Shown here: positions 34,201 to 43,191 of the stretch, piece by piece
Position numbering within the stretch: position 1 is the first letter of the stretch
How the letters are laid out: the number at the start of each line of letters is the position of its first letter
Origin: Dyella sp. SG609
GTDB taxonomy: Bacteria > Pseudomonadota > Gammaproteobacteria > Xanthomonadales > Rhodanobacteraceae
Direction: 5' to 3'
Length of the DNA stretch: 64,000 nt
Assembly: GCF_012275375.1 (NCBI RefSeq)
Contig: NZ_JAAZQJ010000006.1
Location: forward strand, 62,001-126,000
The notes under the pieces: model-generated
The model's database searches: none
Told to the model about the DNA's origin: nothing
The model's input: the letters and a program-made list of their open reading frames with translations, nothing else
Position numbers and translations under genes: made by a program

Positions 34201-34921
34201 TCGCCGATTCGCGGTTGCTGGCGAACGGCTTGGTCTGGCCTTCGATGCGCAGCGGGCTGCCGTCCACCTTCAGCGCCAGCAGCGGCTTGACGAACACGTC
34301 GGTGCTGCTGGGCAGGTTGGCGAGGAAGGGAATGCCAAGTTCCAGTTGCTCGACATGGTGGCTGGCTTTCGCCGCCTGGTCGTCGAACACGATGTCGCCG
34401 CCGTGCACGCTGATATTGGACAGCGCGAAGCGCGCCGGCTTGGCGTCGGGCGCGGCCGGTTGCGATGCGTAGCGCTCGATGATGTCGGAGAAATTGAAGC
34501 GCTGGTCGGCCGTGCGCGCGATGTGGATGCGCGGGCGCTGCAGCGAGAGTTCGTCCAGCACCGGCGCCAGGCGGAACAGCGAGGTCCACGAGGTGTTGGC
34601 GACGATCTGGTCGACGTCGACGAAGCTGGTCTTGCCGTCGCGTTCGCCGATATGCAGCTGGTCCAGCTGCAGCCGCAAGGTGTAGGGGTTGAGGTGCACC
34701 TTGCCCAGCGTCACTGGCCGGTCCAGCGCGGCGCTGGCGTGCTTTTCGATCTGGCCGCGGATGATCGACGGCGCGGCGAGAAAGCCGAACAGGCCGAACA
34801 GCACCAGCACGATGGCGGCGATCAGCGCGGTCTTGCGCGTGCGCCGCGAGCGGTAGACGGTGAGCGCACGTGTGCGCGCCGCCGTCAGCCGGGAACTGCC
34901 GGAAGAAATCTGATCTGCCAT
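31256..34921 (-). CDS. AsmA-like DUF748 envelope protein with OmpA-like C-terminus
   Basis: This 1221-residue protein is anchored by one N-terminal membrane helix (about 31-52, KTALIAAIVLVLFGLFGFLAAP) and lies mostly in the periplasm. The N-terminal stretch IRGQIEKHASAALDRPVTLG with NPYTLRLQLDQLHI is characteristic of DUF748, part of the AsmA/TamB group of long beta-groove proteins that carry lipids between membranes. Repeated hydrophobic beta segments run to about residue 1000. The last 190 residues contain DLGYVEFEPGSAVLNGAAQE and a Lys/Arg-rich tail resembling an OmpA-type peptidoglycan-binding fold. A role in phospholipid transport or envelope integrity is inferred. It lies between kbl and tdh without obvious functional relation. 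Confidence 0.85.
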   Translation of the reverse strand: MADQISSGSSRLTAARTRALTVYRSRRTRKTALIAAIVLVLFGLFGFLAAPSIIRGQIEKHASAALDRPVTLGKVHLNPYTLRLQLDQLHIGERDGKTSFVDVDQIVANTSWTSLFRLAPVLDELSLQRPRIHIARTADQRFNFSDIIERYASQPAAPDAKPARFALSNISVHGGDIVFDDQAAKASHHVEQLELGIPFLANLPSSTDVFVKPLLALKVDGSPLRIEGQTKPFASNRESAIGFQLDRLDLPRYLGYVPKPLPIAIPKGLLSGKLELNFVQTPDAPQVRLTGNLQLDDFALDSSKGEPIARLGHGTAELADVQPLVSRYRLGALKLEQAQVYYTASEGGHSNYDTLTAPSAPADPAKKAAPTDLRIASIALTGSAIHYTDATQNKLDLADLHGSLLGLSMLAAPPAKLDLAGQLFGGDIGAKGTLDLAAATLKAALSLKQVDMVPLQAMAGSAMAARAAKGKLDANGQLQLDWGKATNVHLAPAQATVSDFALEAGGKGQAAPVAWGKLQADIEQIDLASRQARLKSLVGTGLSLDVQRAANGTISLTELFAPPKTAAKAAAPRGKARPADAGPAWQWSIAHLGVDNGAVRFADHAVGNGKPAVVEVTALKGGIDELSDKFNQQRAMKLDGSIGKGTFSLAGNVQPSPALAELDVTTRGLDIATFAPYISVPLNVTISSARLSGKGKLHYDGRSAEPKFGFKGNAALERVRVQDKVTGDDFLRWSALNAGNLDVAYGSGTPRMHVGSLVLSAFYARMIVNANGRLNLADVVAKPEQEAPVSVTRAETNAPAAPKVSKTTTETEKPTESIAPAADIQLGQITLLNGQLNYTDNFIKPNYTANLTKVTGKIGAFGTAGGPPAEVAVQAQLDDNSPVDISGSMNPLAPVAFLDIQGKANEVELTRLSAYSSKYTGYPITAGKLTVDVKYNLDQRKLKADNHIYITQLTFGDRIEAPGISHLPVKLAVALLKDTQGNIDVNVPVSGSLDDPQFSMGGLIWRAIGNLIVKAVTSPFRLLGSAFGGGDHEDLGYVEFEPGSAVLNGAAQERLGKVVAMLNQKTSLTLDIVGRADPAQDQNGLRKVTVQDMIRKEKLLDDGGKNADTSPAALAAVAITPDQEERYLARAYKHADDIDKPRNALGLKKSLEPDEMRALLETNVKTDDAAMRDLAERRANAVRDWLKGKLPDNRYGLKDPKLTPEGIDDKGKTTRVDFGLH

Positions 34922-35048
34922 GCGGGCGATGCTCCGTCAGTTAAGCGACCCGACGGCGTGCGGTCCTACCCCGGCCGCGCACTGCCTAACCCAGTCCCAT
35001 AAGCGCCGGTCGCGGGGGGAGTTTACCCGTGCGTGAGACGTTTCGGTG

Positions 35049-35077
35049 GGCTCCCGCGCACGCCCGGCGCGGGAGCC
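35049..35077 (-). terminator. Hairpin downstream of tdh
   Basis: A perfect 10-bp stem GGCTCCCGCG / CGCGGGAGCC with a 9-nt loop lies 30 bp after the tdh stop. No T-tract follows, so termination strength is uncertain. Confidence 0.45.
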
Positions 35078-35106
35078 TTCAGGCCACGATCAGAGCCGGC
35101 TTCGCA

Positions 35107-36129
35107 TCAAAGCCAGGAACACACGACCTTGCCGCAATGGCCGGCATCCATCAGGTCGAAGCCCTTCTGGAAGTCGTCGATGTGGATCTGGTGGGTGAGC
35201 ACCTTCTGCAGCGGGAAGCCGGTGAGCACCATCTGGGTCATCTTGTACCAGGTCTCGTACATGCGGCGGCCGTAGATGCCCTGCAGGGTGAGGCCCTTGA
35301 AGATCACCTTGTCCCAGTCGATGCCGGCGCCGCGCGGCATGATGCCGAGCATGGCGATCTTGCCGCCGTGATACATGCAGTCGAGCATGTCGTTGAAGGC
35401 GCGCGGGTTGCCGCTCATCTCCAGGCCCACGTCGAAGCCTTCGATGTGCAGGTCCTTCACCACGTCGCGCAGCGACTGGTTGGCCACGTTCACCACGCGG
35501 GTGGCGCCCATGTCGGCGGCCAGCTTCAGGCGGTAGTCGTTGACGTCGGTGACCACCACGTTGCGTGCGCCCACGTGCTTGGCGATGCCGGCGGCGATGA
35601 TGCCGATCGGGCCGGCGCCGGTGATCAGCACGTCCTCGCCGATCAGGTCGAACTCCAGCGCGCAGTGCGCGGCGTTGCCGTAGGGGTCGAAGAAGGCGGC
35701 CAGCTCCGAGGGGATCTGGTCCGGGATCGGCCACAGGTTGGAGGCCGGCATGGCCATGTATTCGGCGAAGGCGCCGTTGCGGTTCACGCCGATGCCCACC
35801 GTGTTCGGGCACAGGTGCTGGCGGCCGGCGCGGCAGTTGCGGCAGTGGCCGCATACGATATGGCCCTCGGCCGAGACGCGGTCGCCGATCTTGTAGCCGG
35901 TGACGCCCGGGCCGATCTCGACGATGCGGCCGACGAATTCATGGCCGATGGTCAGGCCCGGCTTGATGGTGCGCTGGCTCCACTCGTCCCACTTGTAGAT
36001 ATGCAGGTCGGTGCCGCAGATGGCGGTTTTTTCCATCTTGATCAGCACCTCGTTGGGGCCGACCTCCGGCACGGGCACTTCTTCCATCCAGATGCCCTGC
36101 TCGGGCAAGCGCTTGACCAGGGCTTTCAT
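35107..36129 (-). CDS. tdh: L-threonine 3-dehydrogenase
   Basis: This Zn- and NAD-dependent alcohol-dehydrogenase-family enzyme (340 residues; E. coli 341) oxidises threonine to 2-amino-3-ketobutyrate for Kbl. Catalytic zinc ligands lie in [12 protein letters not shown] and GHEFVG. The structural zinc site is the four-cysteine lobe [16 protein letters not shown]. The NAD fold motif is GAGPIGI. The start [11 protein letters not shown] matches Tdh across the family; an ATG four codons upstream (36141) is also in frame, and neither has a clear ribosome site. Together with kbl and gcvP in this window it gives a threonine to glycine to one-carbon route. Confidence 0.95.
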   Translation of the reverse strand: MKALVKRLPEQGIWMEEVPVPEVGPNEVLIKMEKTAICGTDLHIYKWDEWSQRTIKPGLTIGHEFVGRIVEIGPGVTGYKIGDRVSAEGHIVCGHCRNCRAGRQHLCPNTVGIGVNRNGAFAEYMAMPASNLWPIPDQIPSELAAFFDPYGNAAHCALEFDLIGEDVLITGAGPIGIIAAGIAKHVGARNVVVTDVNDYRLKLAADMGATRVVNVANQSLRDVVKDLHIEGFDVGLEMSGNPRAFNDMLDCMYHGGKIAMLGIMPRGAGIDWDKVIFKGLTLQGIYGRRMYETWYKMTQMVLTGFPLQKVLTHQIHIDDFQKGFDLMDAGHCGKVVCSWL

Positions 36130-36295
36130 CGTCTGCTGCATGGGGAATCCATCGGCTGGCCCGCAAGGCGGGCGGGGAAAGCGGCGATTATAAAGTGCGG
36201 GCACGGCGGGCCGTCTTCGTGCAGTGCAGCGTTGCCGGCCCGGCCGCTTCGGTCTAAGGTCGCAAGTTTGTGCGATCACCCAGAAGGGACAGCGG

Positions 36296-38455
36296 ATGCG
36301 TAAGAAGACGATGGGCCTGGCCGCGGCCATGGCGATGGGCCTGGCTCCGGGCGCGCAGGCGGACGAGGGCATGTGGATGCCCTCGCAGCTGCCCTCGATC
36401 GGCAAGCAGCTGCGCGCCGCCGGCTTCCAGGGCAACCCGGCCGACCTGGCGGACCTGACCAGGCCGCCGCTCAGCGCGGTGGTCAAGGTGGGTGGCGCCA
36501 CCGGCGCCTTCGTCAGCGGCGACGGCCTGGTGCTGACCAACCACCACGTGGCCTTCGGCGTCATCCAGTACAACAGCAATCCGCAGCGCGATCTGATCCA
36601 GCACGGCTTCGTCGCCGGCGACCGCGCGCAGGAGCTGCCGGCCAATCCGGACTTCCGCCTGCGCGTGACCACCGGCTTCGACAAGGTCACCGACCAGGTG
36701 CTGGCCCAGGCCCGGGGCAAGACCGGCCGCGCCTACTACGACGCGGTGGACGCCGCCGGCAAGGCGCTGGTGGCCGAGTGCGAGCGCGAGGCGGGCTATC
36801 GCTGCAGCGTGGTCAACATGTTCTACGGGCGCGATTTCTACCTGGTGAAGCAGCTGGAGATCCGCGACGTGCGTCTGGTCTACGCGCCGCCGCGCGCCAT
36901 CGGCAACTACGGCGACGAAGTGGACAACTTCGTCTGGCCGCGCCACAGCGGCGACTTCACCGTGCTGCGCGCCTATGTCGGCCCCGACGGTAGGCCGGCG
37001 GCCTATGCCAAGGAAAACCAGCCGTACCACCCGCCGGCGCATCTGCAGGTCGCCAGCGAAGGCGTGAACGAGGGCGACTTCGTCATGCTCGCCGGCTATC
37101 CCGGCACCACCTATCGCCACCGCACGGCGGCGGAGTTCGCCGACCAGGTGCAATGGCGTCTGCCCAAGTCGGTGGAGGTGATGAAGCAGGTGCAGGGCGT
37201 GATCGAGGACGCCGGCCGCGCCGACAAGCAGGCGGCGATCCGCTACGCCTCGCAACTGCAGTCGCTGAAGAACGGCATCAAGCGTTTCAGCGGCGAACTC
37301 GACGGCCTCAAGCGCAGCGACGCGGTCGACATCCGCCGCAAGGACGAGGACGCCATGCTGGCGTGGCTGGACAAGCAGCCGCAGGCAAGAACGCTGCGCC
37401 CGGACATCGACACGGTGGCCAAGCTGATCGCCGGCGGCAATGCCAACCGCGAGCGCGATCTGCTCTTCGCCATCCTGCAAGCGCAGACGCAGCTGCTGCG
37501 CTCGGCGCTCACCTTGCAGCGCTACGCCCACGAACGCGCCAAGCCCGACGCCGACCGCGAAACCGGCTACCAGCAGCGCGACGAGGACCTCACCGCCGGC
37601 ATGCTCAAGCAGGTGCAGCGCCGCTACGACGCGGGGGTGGAAAAACGCATCCTCACGGCTCTGCTCATCCGCTATCAGCAGTTGCCCGATCCGCAGCGCG
37701 TGCCGGAATTCGACGCCGCCTTCGGCCGCACGCCGGCCGAACTGGCCGGGACGCTGGACCGCGTGTATGGCGCCACCCAGCTCGGCGACGAGGCGCAGCG
37801 CCTGCATTGGCTGAAGGCGCAGCCCGACGAAGTGGCGAAGTCGGACGACGCGCTGCTCAAGCTGGCGGCGGCGCTGCAGCCGGCGCTGCTGCGCATCGAA
37901 GACCAGCGCAAGGAGCGCGACGGCGAGCTGCTGCGCCTGCGCCCGGCCTATATGCAGGCGCTGATCGCCTATCGCGAGCAGCAGGGGCGGGCGGTCTATC
38001 CGGATGCCAACTCCACCTTGCGCGTCAGCTACGGCAAGGTCACGCCGCTGAAGGCACGCGACGCGGTGAGCTATTCGCCGCTGACCAGCACCGCCGGCAT
38101 CGTCGAGAAGAACACCGGGGTGGAACCGTTCGACGCGCCCAAGCCGCTGCTGGACGCCATCGCCAAGGGCGACTACGAGGGCTATCTGGACAAGCGTTCC
38201 GGTGTGATGCCAGTGGATTTCCTCAGCAACCTCGACACCACCGGCGGCAACTCCGGCTCGCCCGTGCTCAATGCGCACGGCCAGCTGGTGGGGCTGAATT
38301 TCGACAGCAACTGGGAAGCGGTGAGCGCGAGCTGGATGTTCGATCCGCGCTACAAGCGCGCGATCCACGTGGACATGCGCTACATGCGCTGGCTGATGGA
38401 CAAGGTGTATCCGGCGCCGTGGCTGCTGAAGGAGCTGGGCGTGCCGGCGCGGTGA
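36296..38455 (+). CDS. S46-family dipeptidyl-peptidase (DPP7/DPP11 type)
   Basis: This 719-residue exported serine peptidase removes dipeptides from peptide N-termini. The signal peptide ends near GAQA (21), followed by [11 protein letters not shown], the conserved S46 opening. The chymotrypsin-like parts are split by a helical domain. TNHHVAFG (81-88) carries the catalytic histidine, [12 protein letters not shown] the aspartate, and TGGNSGSPV the nucleophile S653. The substrate-specificity residue is normally Gly (DPP7, hydrophobic P1) or Arg (DPP11, acidic P1) in the FDxxWE motif; here it is S671 ([10 protein letters not shown]). ATG 36296 has AAGGGA about 9 nt upstream. It likely acts with the M1 aminopeptidase at 52017 in periplasmic peptide use. 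Confidence 0.92.
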   Translation: MRKKTMGLAAAMAMGLAPGAQADEGMWMPSQLPSIGKQLRAAGFQGNPADLADLTRPPLSAVVKVGGATGAFVSGDGLVLTNHHVAFGVIQYNSNPQRDLIQHGFVAGDRAQELPANPDFRLRVTTGFDKVTDQVLAQARGKTGRAYYDAVDAAGKALVAECEREAGYRCSVVNMFYGRDFYLVKQLEIRDVRLVYAPPRAIGNYGDEVDNFVWPRHSGDFTVLRAYVGPDGRPAAYAKENQPYHPPAHLQVASEGVNEGDFVMLAGYPGTTYRHRTAAEFADQVQWRLPKSVEVMKQVQGVIEDAGRADKQAAIRYASQLQSLKNGIKRFSGELDGLKRSDAVDIRRKDEDAMLAWLDKQPQARTLRPDIDTVAKLIAGGNANRERDLLFAILQAQTQLLRSALTLQRYAHERAKPDADRETGYQQRDEDLTAGMLKQVQRRYDAGVEKRILTALLIRYQQLPDPQRVPEFDAAFGRTPAELAGTLDRVYGATQLGDEAQRLHWLKAQPDEVAKSDDALLKLAAALQPALLRIEDQRKERDGELLRLRPAYMQALIAYREQQGRAVYPDANSTLRVSYGKVTPLKARDAVSYSPLTSTAGIVEKNTGVEPFDAPKPLLDAIAKGDYEGYLDKRSGVMPVDFLSNLDTTGGNSGSPVLNAHGQLVGLNFDSNWEAVSASWMFDPRYKRAIHVDMRYMRWLMDKVYPAPWLLKELGVPAR

Positions 38456-38477
38456 TGCCGCGCCGGCGGCGAACGTA

Positions 38478-38582
38478 GGTTGGGGTGAGCGCAGCGAACC
38501 CCAACAGACGTTTCAGGTCGTCCTATCAAAGGGAAGGCCGGGCGCCGCGGCCGCGTTGGGGTTCGCTGCGCTCACCCCAACC
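38478..38582. repeat. Inverted pair of GGTTGGGGTGAG repeats, variant arm
   Basis: A 28-bp arm (GGTTGGGGTGAGCGCAGCGA and onward, 38478-38505) recurs as its exact reverse complement at 38555-38582, with 49 bp between. The inner word GCGCAGCG differs from the GCCGCAGGCG of the copies at 31143 and 55175. It sits between the convergent S46 peptidase and small membrane protein genes. Confidence 0.85.
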
Positions 38583-38593
38583 TGCACGGCGGC

Positions 38594-38785
38594 TCAGCGC
38601 AGCGCCGAATAGATCAGCGCGAAAACCAGGCTGGCCGCGACGCAGACCACGAACCAGAAACCGCGGTTGTCCTTGTGCCACACCGGTGGCGCGCCATCGT
38701 CGCCCGCACGCGCGGGCTTGGCGGCGGCAGCGGGTGCCGAGGCGCGGTTGCCGGGTTCGGCCACCATGTACTTGCGTTTGTTCAT
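38594..38785 (-). CDS. Small single-span membrane protein
   Basis: This 63-residue protein has a charged, Ala/Pro-rich N-terminus ([20 protein letters not shown]) and a C-terminal transmembrane helix (about 43-60, [17 protein letters not shown]). A strong ribosome site (GGGGGGAAG) lies 5-7 nt before the ATG, which supports it as a real gene. No family is recognised. It diverges from miaA. The topology suggests a C-tail-anchored inner-membrane protein of unknown role. Confidence 0.65.
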   Translation of the reverse strand: MNKRKYMVAEPGNRASAPAAAAKPARAGDDGAPPVWHKDNRGFWFVVCVAASLVFALIYSALR

Positions 38786-38992
38786 TCCGTACTTCCCCCC
38801 GTTCAACGTTGTCTCGGCGGTTCGCTGTGGCTGACCACGGTTGCGATCGTGCAAGACACCGTGATTCTCGTCCAAAATGTGAAGCAAGGCACGTGCCCAT
38901 ACCGTCCAAATGGCGTTGCGTTGCCGTTGGGCGGGAAAACGCTGCATGCCAGCCTGACCCAGCACGTCACCTTGAGCCCTCCGGAAGCGTAC

Positions 38993-39943
38993 ATGCCTGC
39001 CGACTCGCGTCACCCCAGCATTTTCTTGATGGGCCCTACGGCGTCGGGCAAGACCGCGTTGGCGTGTGCGCTGAGCGAGAATTTTCCGGTTGAGCTGGTG
39101 AGCGTGGATTCCGCGCTGGTGTACCGCGGCCTGGACATCGGCGCGGCCAAGCCGGATGCGGCGACGCTGGCGCGCCATCCGCACGCGCTGATCGATATCC
39201 GCGATCCGGCCGAGCCGTATTCGGCGGCGGATTTCCGCGCCGACGCCCTGCAGGCGATGAAAGACATCACGGCGCGCGGCAAGGTTCCGCTGCTGGTCGG
39301 CGGCACCGGCCTGTACTTCCGCGCGCTGCAACATGGGCTGTCACATTTGCCGGAGGCGGACGCGGCGATCCGCGAGCGTCTCACCGAAGAGGCGGTGCTC
39401 ATCGGCTGGCCCGCCATGCACGAGCGCCTGCGCCAGGCCGATGCCGCCGCCGCCGCGCGGATCGGGCCGAACGACGCGCAGCGCATCCAGCGCGCGCTGG
39501 AAGTGATCGAACTCACCGGCCGCCCGCTGTCCGAACAGCAGCGCGGCGGCAGCGGCGAGCGCTTTCCGTGGCGGGTGCTCAAGCTGGCCCTGCTGCCGGC
39601 GGACCGGGCGCCGCTGCACGCGCGCATCGCCGAACGCTTCGACGCCATGCTGCGCGACGGCTTCCTCGACGAGATACGCGGCCTGCGCGCGCGCGGCGAC
39701 CTGCATCCGGACCTGCCCTCGATGCGCGCGGTCGGCTACCGGCAGGCCTGGGAGCATCTGGATGGCGCCACCGACGCCGCACAATTCCGCGACCGCGGCG
39801 TGTTCGCCACCCGCCAGTTGGCCAAGCGCCAGATCACCTGGCTGCGCGGCGAGCTGGACGCGCGGACTTTCGACCCCGACCGCCCCGGCCTGGAGGCCCG
39901 GGCCGTCGACGCGCTGGAGCTGTTCCTGGGCGCTTCCGGCTAA
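38993..39943 (+). CDS. miaA: tRNA dimethylallyltransferase MiaA
   Basis: This enzyme adds a dimethylallyl group to N6 of A37 in tRNAs that read codons starting with U. The 316 residues fit E. coli MiaA (316). The P-loop GPTASGKT is at residues 14-21. [17 protein letters not shown] holds the catalytic Asp/Ser region, and [11 protein letters not shown] and [20 protein letters not shown] are standard. The start at 38993 has GGAAG 7 nt upstream and fits the family; upstream in-frame sequence is unrelated. It heads the conserved miaA-hfq-hflX-hflK-hflC block. Confidence 0.96.
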   Translation: MPADSRHPSIFLMGPTASGKTALACALSENFPVELVSVDSALVYRGLDIGAAKPDAATLARHPHALIDIRDPAEPYSAADFRADALQAMKDITARGKVPLLVGGTGLYFRALQHGLSHLPEADAAIRERLTEEAVLIGWPAMHERLRQADAAAAARIGPNDAQRIQRALEVIELTGRPLSEQQRGGSGERFPWRVLKLALLPADRAPLHARIAERFDAMLRDGFLDEIRGLRARGDLHPDLPSMRAVGYRQAWEHLDGATDAAQFRDRGVFATRQLAKRQITWLRGELDARTFDPDRPGLEARAVDALELFLGASG

Positions 39944-40123
39944 GGTTGGCGCGCGGTTTTGGCGAACGGGTTCGCGCTTCCCGGGCAGCCTGCCGGAAAG
40001 GCTTTCCAACGCGGGCGCGGAGCCTTTCATCAACGATTTAAAAGTGGTTAATATTCCGAAGCCTTGGGCCGGGGCGCGCGAGCGTCTTTTATCCGGCCCG
40101 TCCGATGCGAGGGGAGAACAACA

Positions 40124-40390
40124 ATGTCCAAAGGGCAGTCATTGCAAGATCCGTTTTTGAACGCACTGCGCCGCGAGCGCGTCCCGGTTGCCATCTACCT
40201 GGTCAACGGCATCAAGCTGCAGGGCACGATCGAGTCGTTCGACCAGTTCGTGGTGCTGCTGCGCAACCAGGTCAGCCAGATGGTCTACAAGCACGCCATT
40301 TCCACCGTGGTGCCCAGCCGCAACGTGCGGATGGGGACCGGCCACGAGGGCCACGTCGAGGCTACGACGGCGCCCGAAACGGAAGGTTGA
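40124..40390 (+). CDS. hfq: RNA chaperone Hfq
   Basis: This 88-residue hexameric Sm-like protein pairs small RNAs with mRNAs. Sm1 ([20 protein letters not shown]) and Sm2 ([12 protein letters not shown], with the YKHA uridine-binding motif) are intact. The N-terminal [16 protein letters not shown] carries the proximal and rim residues (RRER). The C-terminal tail is short and rich in Gly, Thr and Glu (E. coli Hfq has 102 residues). A GAGGGGAGA ribosome site precedes the ATG. The 180-bp gap after miaA contains TTAATATT at about 40048, a possible -10 box, so hfq probably has its own promoter. Confidence 0.97.
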   Translation: MSKGQSLQDPFLNALRRERVPVAIYLVNGIKLQGTIESFDQFVVLLRNQVSQMVYKHAISTVVPSRNVRMGTGHEGHVEATTAPETEG

Positions 40391-40420
40391 AACGGGCCTG
40401 GAATGACCCATGTGTAAGAG

Positions 40421-40446
40421 GCGGCGGGCCTTAAGGTCCCGCCGCT
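40421..40446 (+). terminator. Hairpin after hfq
   Basis: GCGGCGGG-N10-CCCGCCGC forms an 8-bp GC stem 31 bp after the hfq stop. The tail (TTGGTCGTTT) is only moderately T-rich, so it may attenuate transcription into hflX. Confidence 0.55.
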
Positions 40447-40555
40447 TGGTCGTTTCCGACCCCCGCGGCCGCTGGCGCCGCTACACTTCGCATTCGCCCC
40501 GTCGCGGCCGTCCGGCCCGGTGCCGGGCCCATTCCGCACAGGTCATTCCGCATCC

Positions 40556-41866
40556 GTGTTCGATAGACAAAAGAAAGGCGAGCGCGCCGTACTGGTGCTG
40601 CCGCATTCCCGTGGCGAGGGCGACACCGTGCGCCGCGCCGAAGAATTCACCGAGCTGGTGAAATCCGCCGGCGCCGAAGTGCTGGGCAGCGTCGCCGCCC
40701 GCGTCGAGGACCCCAACCCGCGCTACTACATCGGTTCCGGCAAGGCCGACGAGGTCGCCGAGATGGTGCGCGCGCTCGAAGCCGACCTGGTGCTGGTGGA
40801 CCACACCCTCAGCCCGGTGCAGGAGCGCAACCTCGAGAAGCACCTGAAGACCCGCGTGGTCGACCGCGCCGGCCTGATCCTGGACATCTTCGCCCAGCGC
40901 GCCCGCTCGCACGAAGGCAAGCTGGAAGTGGAGCTGGCCCAGCTCAAGCACGTCGCCACCCGCCTGGTGCGCGGCTGGACCCATCTGGACGCCCAGCGCG
41001 GCGGTGCCATCGGCAACCGCGGCCCGGGCGAAACCCAGCTGGAAACCGACCGCCGCCTGCTCGCCGAGCGCGTGAAGATGCTGAGCAAGCGCCTGGAGAA
41101 GGTGCAGGTGCAGCGCACCCAGCAGCGCCGCGCGCGCCTGCGCAACACGGTGCCGCGGGTGGCCCTGGTGGGCTACACCAATGCCGGCAAGTCCACGCTG
41201 TTCAATAAGCTGACTTCGGGCGAGGTGTTCGCCGCCGACCTGCTGTTCGCCACGCTCGACCCCACCGTGCGCAAGCTGGACGACCTCAGCTGCGGCCCGG
41301 CTGTGCTGGCCGACACCGTAGGCTTCATCCGCGATCTTCCGCACGACCTGGTGGCCGCGTTCCGCGCCACCCTGGCCGAGGCGCGCGACGCCGACCTGCT
41401 GCTGCACGTGAGCGACGCCGCCGACGAGGAGCGCGAATACCTGCACAAGGTGGTCGACGGCGTGCTGGAGGAAATCGACGCCGGCGACGTGCCGCAGCTG
41501 CGCGTGATGAACAAGATCGACCTGGCCGGCACCGAGCCGCGCATCGACCGCGACGACGAAGGCCGCCCGGCCACCGTGTGGCTGTCGGCCGCCACGGGGC
41601 AGGGCCTGGACCTGCTGCGCCAGGCCCTGGGCGAACTGCTCGGCGGCGAGCGCGTGCAGTCCGAGCTGCGCCTGCCGCTCACCGCCGGCCGCCTGCATGC
41701 GCGGCTGAAGGCCGCCGGCGCCATCGCCGGCGAGGACGTGGACGTGGACGGCTGGCGCCTGCGCATCGACGCGCCGCGCAGCGTCATCGCCCCGCTGAGC
41801 GGCGGCAGCCCGGCCGAGGCCGAGCTGCTGCGCGGCTTGCTGGGCGAGCCCCGCGACGAGCCGTGA
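40556..41866 (+). CDS. hflX: Ribosome-associated GTPase HflX
   Basis: This 436-residue GTPase binds the large ribosomal subunit and splits stalled ribosomes after stress such as heat. The HflX N-terminal domain ends in RGPGETQLETDRRLL, followed by a coiled linker. The G domain carries G1 GYTNAGKST, G3 DTVGF and G4 NKID. I prefer a GTG start at 40556 (protein beginning fMet-FDRQKKGERA) because HflX proteins usually begin with MFDR; a GTG 12 codons upstream is the alternative. Neither has a strong Shine-Dalgarno. It stands between hfq and hflK as in E. coli. Confidence 0.93.
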   Translation: MFDRQKKGERAVLVLPHSRGEGDTVRRAEEFTELVKSAGAEVLGSVAARVEDPNPRYYIGSGKADEVAEMVRALEADLVLVDHTLSPVQERNLEKHLKTRVVDRAGLILDIFAQRARSHEGKLEVELAQLKHVATRLVRGWTHLDAQRGGAIGNRGPGETQLETDRRLLAERVKMLSKRLEKVQVQRTQQRRARLRNTVPRVALVGYTNAGKSTLFNKLTSGEVFAADLLFATLDPTVRKLDDLSCGPAVLADTVGFIRDLPHDLVAAFRATLAEARDADLLLHVSDAADEEREYLHKVVDGVLEEIDAGDVPQLRVMNKIDLAGTEPRIDRDDEGRPATVWLSAATGQGLDLLRQALGELLGGERVQSELRLPLTAGRLHARLKAAGAIAGEDVDVDGWRLRIDAPRSVIAPLSGGSPAEAELLRGLLGEPRDEP

Positions 41867-42039
41867 GCGAGGCGGGACGGGCCTTCGCCCGTCCGCCTCT
41901 GCTAGAATGCCCGCCGTTTGTGCCGCTTCCCTGCCGGGCAGGACCCTTGCCCGGACGCGACTCGCCACCATGATGCTTTCCGACCAAGGTGCTTCCGGCT
42001 ATTGCTGCCGGCCTCCCAGCGGCCTCAAGGAGACTGACA

Positions 42040-43191
42040 ATGGCCTGGAACGAACCCGGTAACGGGCAACGTGACCCCTGGGGCAAGCCTCGCCAGAACC
42101 CCGGTAAATCCGGTCTGGACGATGCTTTCAAGCAGTTGAAGAACCGGTTGTCCCGCTTAGGCGGCGGCCCCGGCGGCGTGCTCACCATCGTGCTCGCCCT
42201 GCTGCTGGCCTCCCTGCTGCTGAGCAGCTACACCATCGTCGACGCCCGCCAGGCCGGCGTGGTGCTGCGCTTCGGCCAGTACGCCCGCACCCTGCAGCCG
42301 GGCTTCCACTTCAAGCTGCCGCGTCCGCTGGAGACCGTCACCAAGGTCAGCACGACCGAGGTGCGCTCGGTGTCCGACAAGGTGCGCATGCTGACCAGCG
42401 ACGAGAACATCATCTCGGTCGACTTCAACGTGCAGTACCAGGTGTCGGACGCACGCAAATTCCTGTTCTCGCTGAGCGGCCAGCCGGAAGATACGCTGCG
42501 CCAGGCCGCCGAGGCCGCGGTGCGCTCCGTGGTCGGCGCCAATGTGATGGACAACATCCTCACCAGCTCCGCGCCGGAGCAGGCCGCCGTGCCCGCCGCG
42601 CCGTCCACCGCGGCCGCGCCGGTCGCCGCCGCGCAGGCCGCGGTGACCCAGGCCGCCGCCGCCGCGCAGACGCGCGACACGCTGCAGCAGCAGACCCGCG
42701 AGATCCTCCAGGCCACCCTGGACAGCTACGACGCCGGCCTCGCCGTCACCGACGTGAGCTTCCAGAACGTGTCGCCGCCGCAGGAAGTGAAGGACGCCTT
42801 CGACGACGTCAACGCCGCGCGCGAAGACAAGCAGGGCACCGAGAACAACGCCCGCGCCTACGCCAGCAAGGTGGTGCCCGAAGCACGCGGCGAAGCCTCG
42901 CGCATCGCGGCCCAGGCGCAGGGCTACTCGGCCGAGCGCGTGGCGCGCGCCACCGGCGACGCCGACCGCTTCAACCTCATCCTCAAGGAATACCGCGGCG
43001 CGCCCGAAGTGACCCGCCGCCGCCTGTGGCTGGAAACCGTCGAGGACGTGATGTCCAACAATCCCAAGGTGCTGGACGGCACCGGCGGCCGCAACATGAT
43101 CTACCTGCCGCTGGACCGCGCCGCCGTGCGCGACCTGCCGGGCGTGGGCACGGTGGCGCCGGCCGCCGACTCGGGCAAGGAGAAGCAGTGA
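42040..43191 (+). CDS. hflK: FtsH modulator HflK, with Ala-rich insertion
   Basis: This 383-residue inner-membrane SPFH protein forms with HflC the large cage around the FtsH protease. A Gly/Pro-rich cytoplasmic N-terminus precedes one membrane helix (about 47-66). The SPFH domain follows (RQAGVVLRFGQYARTLQPG...), with the conserved AFDDVNAAREDKQGTENNARAY. Between NILTSS and RDTLQQQTREILQ lies an Ala/Pro/Gln insertion of about 34 residues (178-211, APEQAAVPAAPST...) that is absent from E. coli HflK. The ATG at 42040 has AAGGAG 8 nt upstream. The stop overlaps the hflC start (TGATG). Confidence 0.94.
   Translation: MAWNEPGNGQRDPWGKPRQNPGKSGLDDAFKQLKNRLSRLGGGPGGVLTIVLALLLASLLLSSYTIVDARQAGVVLRFGQYARTLQPGFHFKLPRPLETVTKVSTTEVRSVSDKVRMLTSDENIISVDFNVQYQVSDARKFLFSLSGQPEDTLRQAAEAAVRSVVGANVMDNILTSSAPEQAAVPAAPSTAAAPVAAAQAAVTQAAAAAQTRDTLQQQTREILQATLDSYDAGLAVTDVSFQNVSPPQEVKDAFDDVNAAREDKQGTENNARAYASKVVPEARGEASRIAAQAQGYSAERVARATGDADRFNLILKEYRGAPEVTRRRLWLETVEDVMSNNPKVLDGTGGRNMIYLPLDRAAVRDLPGVGTVAPAADSGKEKQ

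Noticed and set aside
31259-35002. A very long plus-strand open frame opposite the DUF748 gene
   Set aside because: Its His/Arg/Val-rich composition without domains is what the antisense of a high-GC gene gives. The minus-strand protein has a membrane anchor and family motifs.
38485-39093. Plus-strand open frame across the repeat and small membrane protein gene
   Set aside because: It runs through the palindromic repeat and is Arg/Pro-rich. The opposite strand has a strong ribosome site and a membrane helix.
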